Source: Plenodomus lindquistii (taxonomy: Eukaryota; Ascomycota; Dothideomycetes; Pleosporales; Leptosphaeriaceae). Taken from it: a stretch of 64,000 nucleotides of DNA. Within the stretch, counting starts at the first letter, position 1, and every line of letters begins with the position of its first letter. The position numbers and the translations under genes are program-made. The notes beneath the pieces are model-generated. The model saw nothing but the letters and a program-made list of their open reading frames with translations, searched no databases and was not told where the DNA came from. The stretch is from positions 806,001 to 870,000 of the forward strand of contig JANUWI010000004.1 of the NCBI GenBank assembly GCA_025504975.1, in the 5' to 3' direction. This document shows, piece after piece, positions 1 through 10,457 of the stretch.

Positions 1-294
1 ATAGAGCCCACAGTGCGTTGTCAACGCGCACGCTGGGGCTGGGGAGCGCGGATATTGCGCTAAGATGGGGATGGAGGGAGAGTAGAGAGGAATGAGATTT
101 GCTAGGCTGTTGCGTCGATTGACGAGATGGTCTGGCTTCTTTTACTCTCACATGTTTGCATCTTTGAATTGGCCTCGAGTGATGTACGTGATGTGTAACG
201 CCGTGATGTATTCCTTTGCGTACGGTCTATACTACAAACTTGTACACTGATTTACACACCTAAAGACCACTCTATCCCATTCCCTCCTTACGCC
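1..294. other. Intergenic, 3' flank of the GNAT gene
   Basis: No coding feature seen. This is the downstream side of the minus-strand acetyltransferase gene and may hold its 3' UTR; no repeat or RNA gene was recognised. Confidence 0.5.
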
Positions 295-1193
295 TCACGC
301 CTCCCCGTCCTCCCCCATCACATCCTCACGATACACCCTCCAAACCACCGTATCTCTCCATCCCAACACCGGATTCTCAAAGTCCCTTTTCCTCGTCTCA
401 AACTCCCTAAACCCAGCCTTCCTCAACACATTATGACTAGCTGGGTGTTCAGTATCCGTATGCGCTTCTGCATACTCATATCGCGCTACTTTGTCCCCTG
501 CACTACTACTATTACTCTCCAGCAGCTGGGTATCCGTGTCGGATTCCGCCGGGGAAATGGGTCTCGAGGACCCAGCACTATGTTTACCGTCGTAGTGCGC
601 GAAGAATAAAGGGAGAAAGGCGCGGAGAGCTTCGGTCGCGTAGCCAGCGCCCCAGTACGATGGGTGAAACATGTAGCCTATTTCTGGGGCGCGGACTGCG
701 CCTATGAGACCGATGACTTTGGGTATGTATGGCGGTGCCGTTGCACCCGCATTCCCCCCATTACCACTGCCTGTCTCGGCATCACCAGGAAATGTGGTTG
801 TGCTGTCCAACGAGGGAAAAGAGCTCGATAAAGGTGTTTTTGGGGGACTGTTTGGTGGATCGGTAGCTGGGTTCGAGGATAGTGCTGAGGGGAGGAGTTC
901 GATTGCAAAGTTCCAGTTTATGGGGGAGGTGTGGCAGCCGTGGATCCAGGATTGGGTTTGGAGGAGGGAGGGGGAGGGGAGGATAGACCTGTTAATATGT
1001 CATGTTAGTTCTGCGTCTGAGGATGTGGAGGTGGGTGAAGTTGTAGCTGTAGAAAGGAGGAAAGGACGTACGTATGCTTCATAACCTCTGCATCTCTCCG
1101 CATCAACACCACATCCTCTGCATCCTCAATCGCCAGTGGTCGCAACAGCAGACGCTCCGTCCTAGCTACAATCTTTGAATCGACAACGACCAT
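295..1193 (-). CDS. GNAT-family N-acetyltransferase, two exons
   Basis: Likely transfers an acetyl group from acetyl-CoA to an amine or protein N-terminus (RimJ/RimL-like GNAT); the substrate is not readable from sequence. Exon 1 is 1193..1072 and exon 2 is 988..295; the 83-bp intron starts GTACGT, ends AACAG and has a CTAAC branch site. Phases match and give 271 aa. The N-terminus has the typical beta1 strand (TERLLLRPL) followed by an Asp/Glu-rich helix. The acetyl-CoA-binding region is in exon 2, around IGYMFHPSYWGAGYATEAL, followed by the C-terminal strand with NVLRKAGFRE. A low-complexity insert rich in Pro, Ser and Gly lies between the N-terminal strand and the core, and a second Ser-rich one after the CoA loop, making the protein longer than a minimal GNAT. 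The gene is divergent from RFT1. Fold is confident; function beyond acetyltransferase is not. Confidence 0.85.
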
Positions 1194-1680
1194 CTTGCTC
1201 TCCTATTACTGCAGCAGCAACGAGAGAAAATAAAGAGTAAGCCATGACGCGCACACAACGTTTTTCTCATGCACCGACGTAATGACGCGCCCGCTCAATG
1301 CATTCGCATTCGATTGACAACATCAGCACCAGCGTCAGCAATCCGGAAACACATGTGCAAGGGCCACGCTAGACCGCGTCAAGCTCCCGGAACCCACTAA
1401 AATGTAAACGTTGTTCGAATAACGCACGACACACCGACTTGTACACACACACACACATACACACATCCACAACACATGGCATCCCAACACACCGCAATTG
1501 CATAGCGACGACCAATGAGCATGGCGCCTTGAATGGGAATTTCATCATCGTCAGTTGTGAATTGAAGGTTCTGGAATGGTGCATTGACGGGGGCGTTGAC
1601 TCGAACACTTCCATCCCATCCGATCCCGCCAGCGAACCAACCAACAGCAAGACACAACCCAACCCAACCCACAACCTCCC
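1194..1680. other. Divergent intergenic region GNAT/RFT1 with a CA microsatellite
   Basis: Shared upstream region of two divergent genes. It holds a short (CA)n-type microsatellite at about 1441-1470 and a pyrimidine-rich stretch directly before the RFT1 start codon, common in fungal promoters. No clear TATA box was seen. Confidence 0.55.
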
Positions 1681-3342
1681 ATGTCGCAACAAACCCTCCT
1701 CTCCGCCTCCGCAAAAGGCGCCACATTCCTCATCCTCCTCCAAATCGCCTCTCGCGCCCTAACCTTTGCCGTCAACCAAATCCTACTCCGTTTCCTATCC
1801 CCCTCCCTCCTAGGCGTGTCCGCACAACTAGAACTCTTTTCCATTTCCGTGCTCTACTTTGCCCGCGAGAGTTTGCGCGTTGCGCTACAGCGACAGGCTC
1901 ATGGCGCGCAGACGATAGTCAATCTCTCCTATCTCGCTGTATTCTTTGGAACACCGTTGGCGTATATCCTCGCTGCGGTGTGGTTGCGCAGCGATACTAC
2001 GCCCGATGTTGCGTACTTTACTGAGGCGCTGGTGTGTTATTGCCTAGCTACGTTTTTGGAACTACTAAGTGAACCTGCGTTTTCGGCGTCGCAGTTGGGT
2101 TTGCTGTATAAAGTGCGCGCGCAGGCGGAGAGTAGTGCCACACTCCTGCGATGTCTGGGTACGTGTGGGAGCGCGATACTGGCGTCGTGGGCTGGCGTTG
2201 ATATTGGTGTTTTGCCATTTGCAGTCGGGCAGCTGGGTTATGCGATATCACTGCTTGTCGTGTATTCGTGGAATATGTGGCCTGTTGCTAGAAACCAAGG
2301 GTTCAGCTTATTTCCGGAAAGATTACAGAGTACGCGGGAGAATCCGGCGCTGCTGGGTTACTTCTCTGTGCCGTTGCTTCGGCTCACGGGATCGCTGACG
2401 TTGCAGTCGAGTTTGAAGTATGTGCTTACGCAGGGGGACTCGCTACTTATTGCTGGGTTGGCGACGCTGGCGGATCAAGGGGCGTATGCTCTGGCGAGTA
2501 ACTACGGAGGATTGATTGCGCGGATGCTATTCCAGCCGATTGAGGAGAGTAGTCGGAACATGTTTGCAAAGTTATGTGCGGATGCAGAAGCCTCACCTCC
2601 CACCACCACCCAGGCAACGAAACCGGCATCATCGAAGAAACAAGAACAAGACCAAAACCAAAACCTTACCCAGGCCTCAAAAGTCCTGACCACAATCCTC
2701 CACCTCTACGCCATAATCTCCCTCTTCGCAACCGTCCTCGGCCCACCACTCGCGCCCCCGCTCCTCTCCCTCGTCGCGGGCTCAAAATGGTCAAAAACTT
2801 CCGCCTCAAGCGTCCTAGCCACTTACTGCTACTACATCCCCTTCCTCGCCATGAATGGCGTAACAGAAGCCTTTGTCGCAGCCGTCGCAACAAACAAACA
2901 ACTCTACATCCAGTCCCTCTCCATGGGCGTGTTTTTCGTCGTCTTCGCGGCCAGTGCGTGGGTGTTCATTGCGAAATTGGAAATGGGAGGGAGGGGCGTG
3001 GTGGCGGCGAATACGGTGAATATGGGACTGAGGGCGGTGTGGAATGTTGTTTTTATTAAACGGTTCTTTGGGGAGAGAGGCGGGGAGTGGAGGCTAATGG
3101 ATACGTTGCCTGGGGTCATGAGTGTTGCGCCTGCGGTGGTGGTGCCGGGGGTGATGAGGATGAAGCCTGGTATTAGTATGCTGGGGAGATTTGGAGTGCT
3201 GGGGGAGGTGGCTAGTATGGGGGCTGTTGGGGGGGTGTATGTGTTGGGTGTGTTGTGGTGCGAGAGGGCGTTTTTGAGGGAGTGCTATGGGATGTTGAGA
3301 CCGGGGAGGGGGAATGCGTCGTCAGAGAAGAAAGGGAAGTGA
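1681..3342 (+). CDS. RFT1: RFT1-like ER membrane protein of N-glycosylation
   Basis: Homologue of RFT1, a multi-pass endoplasmic reticulum protein needed for the Man5GlcNAc2-PP-dolichol stage of N-glycan precursor assembly; whether it is itself the flippase is debated in the literature. Single-exon ORF of 553 aa, close to the usual family length (about 540-575). The N-terminus carries the family hallmark: an amphipathic start followed by QIASRALTFAVNQILLRFLS and LLGVSAQLELFSISVLYFARE. Many hydrophobic segments run through the protein. A hydrophilic loop at about residues 300-330 is rich in Thr, Gln and Lys and looks lineage-specific. The C-terminus is Lys-rich (SSEKKGK), fitting a cytosolic ER-retention-type tail, though that is inference. 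The start is the first ATG of the frame after a pyrimidine-rich leader. Confidence 0.93.
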   Translation: MSQQTLLSASAKGATFLILLQIASRALTFAVNQILLRFLSPSLLGVSAQLELFSISVLYFARESLRVALQRQAHGAQTIVNLSYLAVFFGTPLAYILAAVWLRSDTTPDVAYFTEALVCYCLATFLELLSEPAFSASQLGLLYKVRAQAESSATLLRCLGTCGSAILASWAGVDIGVLPFAVGQLGYAISLLVVYSWNMWPVARNQGFSLFPERLQSTRENPALLGYFSVPLLRLTGSLTLQSSLKYVLTQGDSLLIAGLATLADQGAYALASNYGGLIARMLFQPIEESSRNMFAKLCADAEASPPTTTQATKPASSKKQEQDQNQNLTQASKVLTTILHLYAIISLFATVLGPPLAPPLLSLVAGSKWSKTSASSVLATYCYYIPFLAMNGVTEAFVAAVATNKQLYIQSLSMGVFFVVFAASAWVFIAKLEMGGRGVVAANTVNMGLRAVWNVVFIKRFFGERGGEWRLMDTLPGVMSVAPAVVVPGVMRMKPGISMLGRFGVLGEVASMGAVGGVYVLGVLWCERAFLRECYGMLRPGRGNASSEKKGK

Positions 3343-4006
3343 TGGAGTACATAGACAATAATGTATGCATTGACCTGTGAGGTTGTATATATTTGAGACA
3401 ACGTGGACGAGGCATGGAATGTTTGAACATCTTGATAGAACTTTGTGACATCAGAAGCCCAGCTCCAACAACAGCAGAAGAGTGAATTCATTGGCCATCG
3501 TTCTGTCAACATACAATCACCCAAACATCACCAGGAAGGTGCCATCCATCACCTCATCTGTCAGACCCACATTAGCGTTCCCAATTTTCCCACCTGCAGC
3601 CAACCTTCGACCCTGCCAGCCCACCAACATCTGACCAACGCACCCCGCACCCCCCAAAAAACTCAACCCCATCACACGACCCCGAATCCGAGTTTCCTGG
3701 GGGTAATAGCACCGTTTCCTGGGGGTAATCAAGGGGTAACAGAAACTACCTAGGTACATCTCGGGTGTCGCCAACCCTTTAGTGCGTATCCACTTGCATC
3801 AAAGCTGGGGGTAATAGGTACTGTTTTAACGCCTTGGCAAGTTCGCCCGACACGGCTTGAGACTTACACGTGCAGGTAACATTAGGTCAACGCGGATCGT
3901 GCCGTTTGTGCGCGCTACGCTACGTACCTGACGCTTGGTTGGCAGTCCTGGTGGTACAGCGAGTGCTTCGCAAAAGAAAAAGAGATAGTTTGGGCAAAAA
4001 AAAAAA
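3343..4006. other. Intergenic, RTG2 promoter with three repeated G-rich motifs
   Basis: Upstream region of the RTG2-like gene. The 11-mer CTGGGGGTAAT occurs three times on the plus strand (3697-3707, 3719-3729, 3805-3815). Twelve consecutive A residues run directly into the ATG at 4007. No gene seen. Confidence 0.6.
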
Positions 4007-5737
4007 ATGGCGGGTGTAAATACAGAACCAGTTTCAGATGCGGAACAATCGACGCACTACCATGGCCTTGTGGATATGGGGAGTAATGGGATTCGCTTCT
4101 CGATTACAAACCTGGCGCCGGCAACGCAGAGGGTGCTTCCAACCGTGTATCTAGATCGTGCGGCGATATCGCTGTATGACGCGCAATTTGCCAATGGTCG
4201 CGCGGTACCTATCCCCGCGGCGACGATTCAACAAGTTGTCAAGAGTTTCCTGCGGTTTCGATCAACGTGTCGGGATTTTGGCGTGCCGGAATCACAAATC
4301 AGGGTTCTGGCAACGGAGGCTACGCGCAAAGCATCGAATTCTGTAGAGTTTAGGGAGAGGATTCGAGAGGCTACGGGGTGGGAGGTTGAGTTGTTGCCCA
4401 AGGAGATGGAGGGGAGGATTGGGGCGTTTGGAGTTGCGAGTTCGTATGAGAGCGTTAGTGGGTTGATGATGGATTTAGGGGGTGGGAGTACGCAGTTGAC
4501 TTGGATCACGACGCAAGACGGGGAAGTTATGATGAGTGAGAAGGGGAGTGTGAGTTTACCGTACGGTGCGGCGGCACTCTCCCAACGCCTCGAAGCCTCA
4601 GGATCACCACACAGCCAGAGTTTCAAGACGTTCGAATCAGAAGTCATAAACGACCTGCAAAACGCCGTCCAAGTCATACAGATCCCGCAAGTTCTTCTCG
4701 ACCGCGCAAAGTCTCCCGAAGGCCTCTCGCTATATCTATCTGGCGGCGGTTTCAGAGGCTGGGGCTTCGTCCTCATGTCCCAGCACGCCATTTCTCCCTA
4801 CCCCATCCCCATCATCAACGGCTTCCGCACAACAAATGACCTCTTCCACGACACGGAAGCCGTAAAAGCAGCAGTGCAGAATGAAGACACTCCAGACATC
4901 TTCCGCGTCTCTGCCCGCCGCGCAAGCCAAGTCTCCGCCGTCGCGTTCCTCGTCACCTGTCTTTCACGCGCACTGCCTAGCATCATGGACGTGCATTTTT
5001 GCCAGGGGGGCGTGAGGGAAGGGTTTTATTTCTCCGAGATGGGCAGGGAGAAGAGGAGCGAGGCACCGTTGGTCACAGCGACACGGGCATATGCTCCGGC
5101 GTCAACGCAGGCGCTGTCCAAACTGCTCTTAGGAGCAATTGTACCTCCACCTTCAGCACCAGCATCAGCATCGTCGAAACAAGAGACTGTCTTTAGTGAT
5201 ACGTTGGTACAAGCCTTCACACAAGCCATGTACGCACACACAGCGCACACCAAAGATCTCCGCGGCGGCTCAGCACTCCGCAGCACAACCACGGGAATCT
5301 TCTCCGCTGCCCACGGACTCAGCCACCAGGAACGCGGTATCCTCGCCATCTTACTGTGTGAACGTTATGGCGGGTACAACGCTATTAGTCCCACGGAACA
5401 AGACTTCTACCGGCGCATGTTACAGCTTGTCCCCGAGAACCTGCAGTGGTGGTGCATGTACCTCGGTCGCGTGGCCGCTGTTATCGCTGCCGTGTATCCT
5501 GCTGGTACGATAAGAGAAGAGAGGGTGAGGCTGGGGGCGAAGTGGGGTGTTACGGGCAAGGGGAATGAGAAGGTGTTTGTGGGGTGGGAGTTTGTGAAAG
5601 AAGTGGATGAGTTGGATGAGGGGTTGTTTGGGGCGTTGAAGAAGGTGGGTAAGGCGGGGAAGAAGAAGAATTGGATTGGGGGGAGGGGGTTTAGGGTTGG
5701 GGTGACGGTTAATGGGAGGGAGGTTGAGGAGGAGTAG
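4007..5737 (+). CDS. RTG2: RTG2-like retrograde regulator, Ppx/GppA fold
   Basis: Cytosolic sensor of mitochondria-to-nucleus (retrograde) signalling in yeast; the family has an actin-like ATPase fold related to exopolyphosphatase/pppGpp hydrolase. Single exon, 576 aa, similar to yeast Rtg2 (588 aa). Visible motifs: phosphate-1 loop DMGSNGIRFSI near residues 23-33, LATEATRKA at about 104, phosphate-2 loop MDLGGGSTQL at about 158, and SGGGFRGWG around 245. The C-terminal helical part has the HD-like segment FSAAHGLSHQERG. The 3' end is Lys/Gly-rich. The stop codon lies inside a short GAGTAG tandem repeat, so several in-frame stops follow one another. In filamentous fungi the same protein could act mainly as a phosphatase-like regulator; the role is inferred from the family. 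Confidence 0.9.
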   Translation: MAGVNTEPVSDAEQSTHYHGLVDMGSNGIRFSITNLAPATQRVLPTVYLDRAAISLYDAQFANGRAVPIPAATIQQVVKSFLRFRSTCRDFGVPESQIRVLATEATRKASNSVEFRERIREATGWEVELLPKEMEGRIGAFGVASSYESVSGLMMDLGGGSTQLTWITTQDGEVMMSEKGSVSLPYGAAALSQRLEASGSPHSQSFKTFESEVINDLQNAVQVIQIPQVLLDRAKSPEGLSLYLSGGGFRGWGFVLMSQHAISPYPIPIINGFRTTNDLFHDTEAVKAAVQNEDTPDIFRVSARRASQVSAVAFLVTCLSRALPSIMDVHFCQGGVREGFYFSEMGREKRSEAPLVTATRAYAPASTQALSKLLLGAIVPPPSAPASASSKQETVFSDTLVQAFTQAMYAHTAHTKDLRGGSALRSTTTGIFSAAHGLSHQERGILAILLCERYGGYNAISPTEQDFYRRMLQLVPENLQWWCMYLGRVAAVIAAVYPAGTIREERVRLGAKWGVTGKGNEKVFVGWEFVKEVDELDEGLFGALKKVGKAGKKKNWIGGRGFRVGVTVNGREVEEE

Positions 5738-5770
5738 GAGTAGGAGTAGGAGTAGGAGTAGGAGTAGTAG
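5733..5770 (+). repeat. GGAGTA hexanucleotide repeat at the RTG2 stop codon
   Basis: About six tandem GGAGTA units span the 3' end of the RTG2-like gene. Because the unit reads GAG TAG in the gene frame, the stop codon is repeated in frame several times, making readthrough impossible. Confidence 0.85.
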
Positions 5771-7215
5771 AAATCGAGGGTGGAATGGGGGTTGATGGGA
5801 AAAATGATAGTAATCAGTGATCCATCATAGCTGATTACAGCATCAGTGGCAAAGATGGTGAAGACAGGTCTAGAATGTCACAACATAAGCTGCCCAACTC
5901 CCCATCCATCACATGCCCCTCAAAAACCCAACCATCGTGACATGCGGGCGGTGTGTTGCCACCGTTGCAATGCCCTGTGCTCGGAAGCGACGGGCCCTAC
6001 GCCGTAGTAATGTGACCTCTCTACGGCTGGAATGACTCCGCGCGAACCAAACCAAAGCAAACCAAAGCAAACCAAAGCAAACCAAACCATGTATCGTGAC
6101 TTGATTTCGGACGAGACGAATGGTGCACGTGCAGCAAGCGCACAGTCCAGTGTCACGGAGCCACGTACCTGCACAGTCATAGCCAGTGTTGGATTGCAGA
6201 GGAGAGGACGCCTTGGGACACGGCGCCAAGGATCGTGAAGCAGCCTACCTCGATGCGTGGTGGACTGAAGGGGTTCGACCCTGCCAGCCGCCCATTGCGC
6301 GATCATGTTGCCAGCAGCGGGGCACCATGACGACTGACACAGCCAGTGTTGTGCAATCAGTCCATCTATTGCCTGAAAACTCTGCATGTGCAGTGCCGTG
6401 TTGCGCGGTTTTTTTCCCTTGGGCACGTTCGGGCAAGCGATTACGTTGAAGTTTCGATGTGATGCGCTAGCCGTTGCTAGTGGCTTGCTAAAGCCGACCC
6501 CTGCAATTCCTGGGGAAAACGCAAGCTGCTGCTCGGCTTCCAACGGCAGGTACAGTAAGTACGCCATGGTACGATATACGATATACGATATACATGCAGC
6601 AGAGAGCACCTTATAAGCATGACGGCTCCCCGCTGGACGACGACGGATTCCTCACATCTTTGTCTTCTTCTTCGTCTTCGTCCCCATCTCCAAACTGCGT
6701 CTTATCGCAGTGACACGGTTTCATCTCGTCTCCCTTGAAGCCGTCGCCGCACGCCAATCGACGGCCTCTCCCCTGCTCGACCATCGGCGCTGCTGCAGGT
6801 CCCAGAGCTCAAGCTTGCAGTCGGCAGCAGACTCTGCAAAAGAGCGGTGGCACCTGTCCAATCCAGTTGCCCACGCTTATCCTGCGTGATAGGCCTCGCG
6901 GCTGTGCGACGCGTGAGTTTGCTTGTCTCCTTCGTTTATTCGCGGCGTAGCTTGGTCGTCATAGTCTTGTCTGGCCAAAACTTGGCCTTCACTGCATACA
7001 TGGAGTATTACATGCCATGCAATCCATCCATTGAGCCTCGAACACGCAACGATCCACTAATCCACGCCTCAGACACAGACACTCTCGCTGCGCCCCTCTG
7101 ATTTGCAGGCTCGGGCCTCTTGCCCCGCCGTCACACAGACCTCGCTCCCTCTCGCTCTATCTGCTCGACCCACACGTCGACTCGACTCGACTCTACAACA
7201 CACAATCCACCCAAC
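5771..7215. other. Long intergenic region / probable GDH2 promoter and 5' leader
   Basis: Over 1.4 kb without a convincing gene. It contains a 10-bp tandem repeat (AAACCAAAGC units, about 6047-6090) and a short ACGATAT triplication near 6568-6592. From about 6650 it is pyrimidine-rich with CT runs, as in strong fungal promoters or 5' UTRs of the downstream GDH2 gene. A long minus-strand ORF here (5920-6609) looks spurious. Confidence 0.5.
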
Positions 7216-10200
7216 ATGGCGTCCACACCTGTCAATGGAGCCGAGGGCCTCCCGCAGCCTCACCACAAGCAGCTCGAGCAGGTCCTCAACACCCCCGACA
7301 GACGCCCCTCGCCGCTGCCCACCCATCTGAATGGCATGCCCGGATCGGGCCACTCGACCCCCCGCATCATCCCTCAGGAAGGCTCCGGCGGCTCCGGCTA
7401 TGTCGCCCCCGTCTTCGAGGGCAAGGAGAAGCAGATGGAGGCGGTCATGGACGGCGTCGAGGAAAAGGGCTTCATGCCTCCAGAGCTCGTCGAATCAGAG
7501 ACAAAGTGGTTCTACGACGAGCTGGGCATCGACGACATGTACTTTGCCACCGAGACGGTTGATGCAATCGTTAGCCACGTCCACTCGCTCTACGCCGCAA
7601 AGGTCGCCGCCTATGCTCGCGACGACAAACGCCTCGAGATTCGCCTCGACAAGGAAGCTGCAGACCATGCAGTCTACATTGATACCAGCCGGCCTGGCGT
7701 GTCGGTCCTCGGCGGCCCACAGTACGAACAGCGCATCGGCAAGAAGTACTTGGCCATGTCAAAACCGGGTCTTGCATACCGTGTCGAGAGTTTCCGCTCA
7801 GAAAGCCCTCTTCCAGGTAGCGAGGACCAACAACTGCGTTGCTACTTCGTCTACCAGTGCGACTTTGTAGATCCCAATCCCGGCGAGACGGAGACCGACA
7901 TTGAGAAGATTGGTGACAAGCGCTTCCTGCAAAAGGCAACTGCCAACACAAAAGCCATTTACCAGCAGGTTCTGCAAGTCGCCGTTGAGCGAACAGGCCC
8001 TGTCATTGAGTACTTTGACATTGAGGGCTCCAGAGATAAGCGCCTGGTTGTTGGCTTCAAGCGCGGCAGTGCATTGGGTTTGTTCAGCGCTTTGAGCGAT
8101 CTCTACCACTACTACGGTCTGACGACATCGCGAAAGTATGTCGAGCAGTTCTCCAACGGCTACACTTGCATGTCGCTGTACTTGCGCCCTCTGCCTGGCG
8201 CTGCGGGTGCAAAACACCCACCTATCGAGGCTTCGATCCATCAGATCACAAAGGAGGTATCCCTGCTTTACTGCTTGCCCCAGAACCGATTCCAGACTCT
8301 CTTCGCTACCGGACGCCTGAGTCTTCAAGAGACAATATACGCGCACTGCGTATGGGTCTTTGTTACCCACTTCCTCAACCGTCTTGGAAACGAGTACACT
8401 GCTCTTGCAGCGATTCTGGATGCTGAGAACAGTGCGCACGCAGAGCTCCTTTCCAAGCTAAAGCGCAGGTTACGTGCCGAGACATTCACAGCCGAATACA
8501 TCTCCGAGATCATCTTCACATATCCCGAGTTGGTCCACACACTCTACCTGCCATTCGCAAAACAACACTATGTTCAAACAAGGGGTCAAGACGACGACTT
8601 TTTACCAACGTTGAGCTATCTGCGCCTGCAAATCGACAAGGTCCAGACTGACAGCGAGCTCACCGAGACTATCAATAAAGTCGCTGCAAATGACCACCAT
8701 GTCATGGTCATGAACTCGTTCCGCATCTTCAACACCTCAGTCCTCAAGACCAACTTTTACACTCCCACCAAGGTCGCCGTCAGCTTCCGCTTGAACCCCA
8801 ACTTCTTGCCACCTTCGGAATACCCCCAGCCGCTCTATGGCATGTTCCTCGTCATTGGCTCCGAGTTTCGTGGTTTCCATCTTCGCTTCCGCGACATTGC
8901 TCGTGGCGGTATCCGTATCGTCAAGTCCAGGAGCCAGGAAGCATACTCCATCAACGCGCGATCCATGTTTGACGAGAACTACAACCTGGCCAACACCCAG
9001 CAGCGCAAAAACAAGGATATTCCTGAAGGCGGCTCCAAGGGTGTTGTGCTGCTCGACTACAAGCACCAGGACAAGGCCCGCGGCGCTTTCGAAAAGTACA
9101 TTGACAGTATTCTCGATCTTCTTCTGCGCCCTAGCAGTCCTGGAATCAAGGACCCTATTGTCGATCTTCACGGCAAAGAGGAGATTCTCTTCATGGGTCC
9201 TGATGAGAATACTGCGGATCTTGTTGATTGGGCGACGGAACATGCTCGCGTCCGCGGCGCACCGTGGTGGAAATCCTTCTTCACTGGAAAGAGCCCGAAG
9301 CTCGGTGGCATTCCTCATGATCGCTATGGAATGACTACACTGTCGGTTCGCGAGTATGTTTTGGGCATCTACCGCAAGCTCAACCTTGACCCGAGTAAGG
9401 TCCGCAAGCTGCAGACTGGTGGCCCCGATGGTGATCTTGGATCCAATGAGATTCTGCTCAGCAATGAAAAGTACGTCTCGATTGTTGATGGCTCTGGTGT
9501 GTTGGTCGATCCCAAGGGCATCAACCACGAGGAGTTGCTGCGTCTGGCAAAGACCCGCAAGATGATTGGCGACTTTGACGTTTCCAAGCTTTCGTCTGAG
9601 GGATATCGCGTACTGGTTGACGACACCAACGTTCGACTGCCCAATGGGGATCTCGTGTACAACGGCACAACCTTCCGCAACACGTTCCATCTTCGCAGCG
9701 ACATCCACTACGACACTTTTGTTCCATGTGGTGGCCGTCCAGAGTCGATTGATCTGACCACAGCCAACAAGCTCATCGTTGATGGAAAGTCGGTCATTCC
9801 CTACATTGTCGAAGGCGCCAACTTGTTCATCACTCAGGACGCCAAGCTCAAGCTCGAAAAGGCCGGCTGCATCCTCTACAAAGACGCCTCAGCCAACAAG
9901 GGCGGCGTGACCTCCTCCTCCCTCGAAGTCCTCGCCTCCCTCTCCTTTGACGACGAGTCCTTCATCAAGCACATGTGCGTCGGCGAAGACGGCCAAGCCC
10001 CCGAATTCTACAACGCCTATGTCCGTGAAGTCCAGAAGACGATTCAGAACAATGCACGTCTGGAGTTTGAAGCCATCTGGCGCGAACACCAGAACACGGG
10101 CCAGCCTCGCAGCATCCTGAGTGATGTCCTGAGTAATGCAATCACCAAGCTCGACGAGGAGTTGCAGAATACGGATCTGTGGAAGGATGTCGAGTTCAGA

Positions 10201-10457
10201 AAGAGCGTGCTCAAGGAGGCGTTGCCGAACATCTTGTTGCAGCATATCGGGCTGGAGAAGATTATGGAGAGGGTGAGTTTTGACTGCTGTCATCTAATGG
10301 GTGATCGGAAGCTAATATGTTTGACCAGGTTCCTGATAACTACCTCCGCGCCATTTTCGGAAGCTACCTTGCCAGTCGCTTTGTCTACGAGTATGGTGTT
10401 TCTACGAGCCAGTTTGCATTCTTCGACTTTATGAGTAAGAGGAAGAATGGGTTGTGA
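7216..10457 (+). CDS. GDH2: NAD-specific glutamate dehydrogenase, large type
   Basis: Oxidatively deaminates glutamate to 2-oxoglutarate and ammonium with NAD+, the catabolic GDH of fungi. Exon 1 is 7216..10272, exon 2 is 10329..10457; the 56-bp intron starts GTGAGT and ends CCAG. Splicing replaces a spurious tail with the conserved C-terminus (SRFVYEYGVSTSQFAFFDF), giving 1061 aa, typical for the roughly 115-kDa fungal class. The catalytic core is clear: FRDIARGGIRIVKS, then NLANTQQRKNKDIPEGGSKG with the active-site lysine region at about residues 595-615. The nucleotide-binding part carries TGGPDGDLGSNE, and the C-terminal half has VEGANLFITQDA. The start at 7216 (MASTPVNG) follows a CAACATGG context; the frame is open 32 codons further upstream but those codons look like leader. 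Confidence 0.95.

Noticed and set aside
6250..6275. GGTTCGACCC as a tRNA T-arm
   Set aside because: No acceptor stem or anticodon arm could be paired around it.
5920..6609. 229-aa minus-strand ORF
   Set aside because: Its composition follows local repeats (the AAACCAAAGC units translate to a repetitive stretch), no domain is visible, and it lies in the probable GDH2 promoter.
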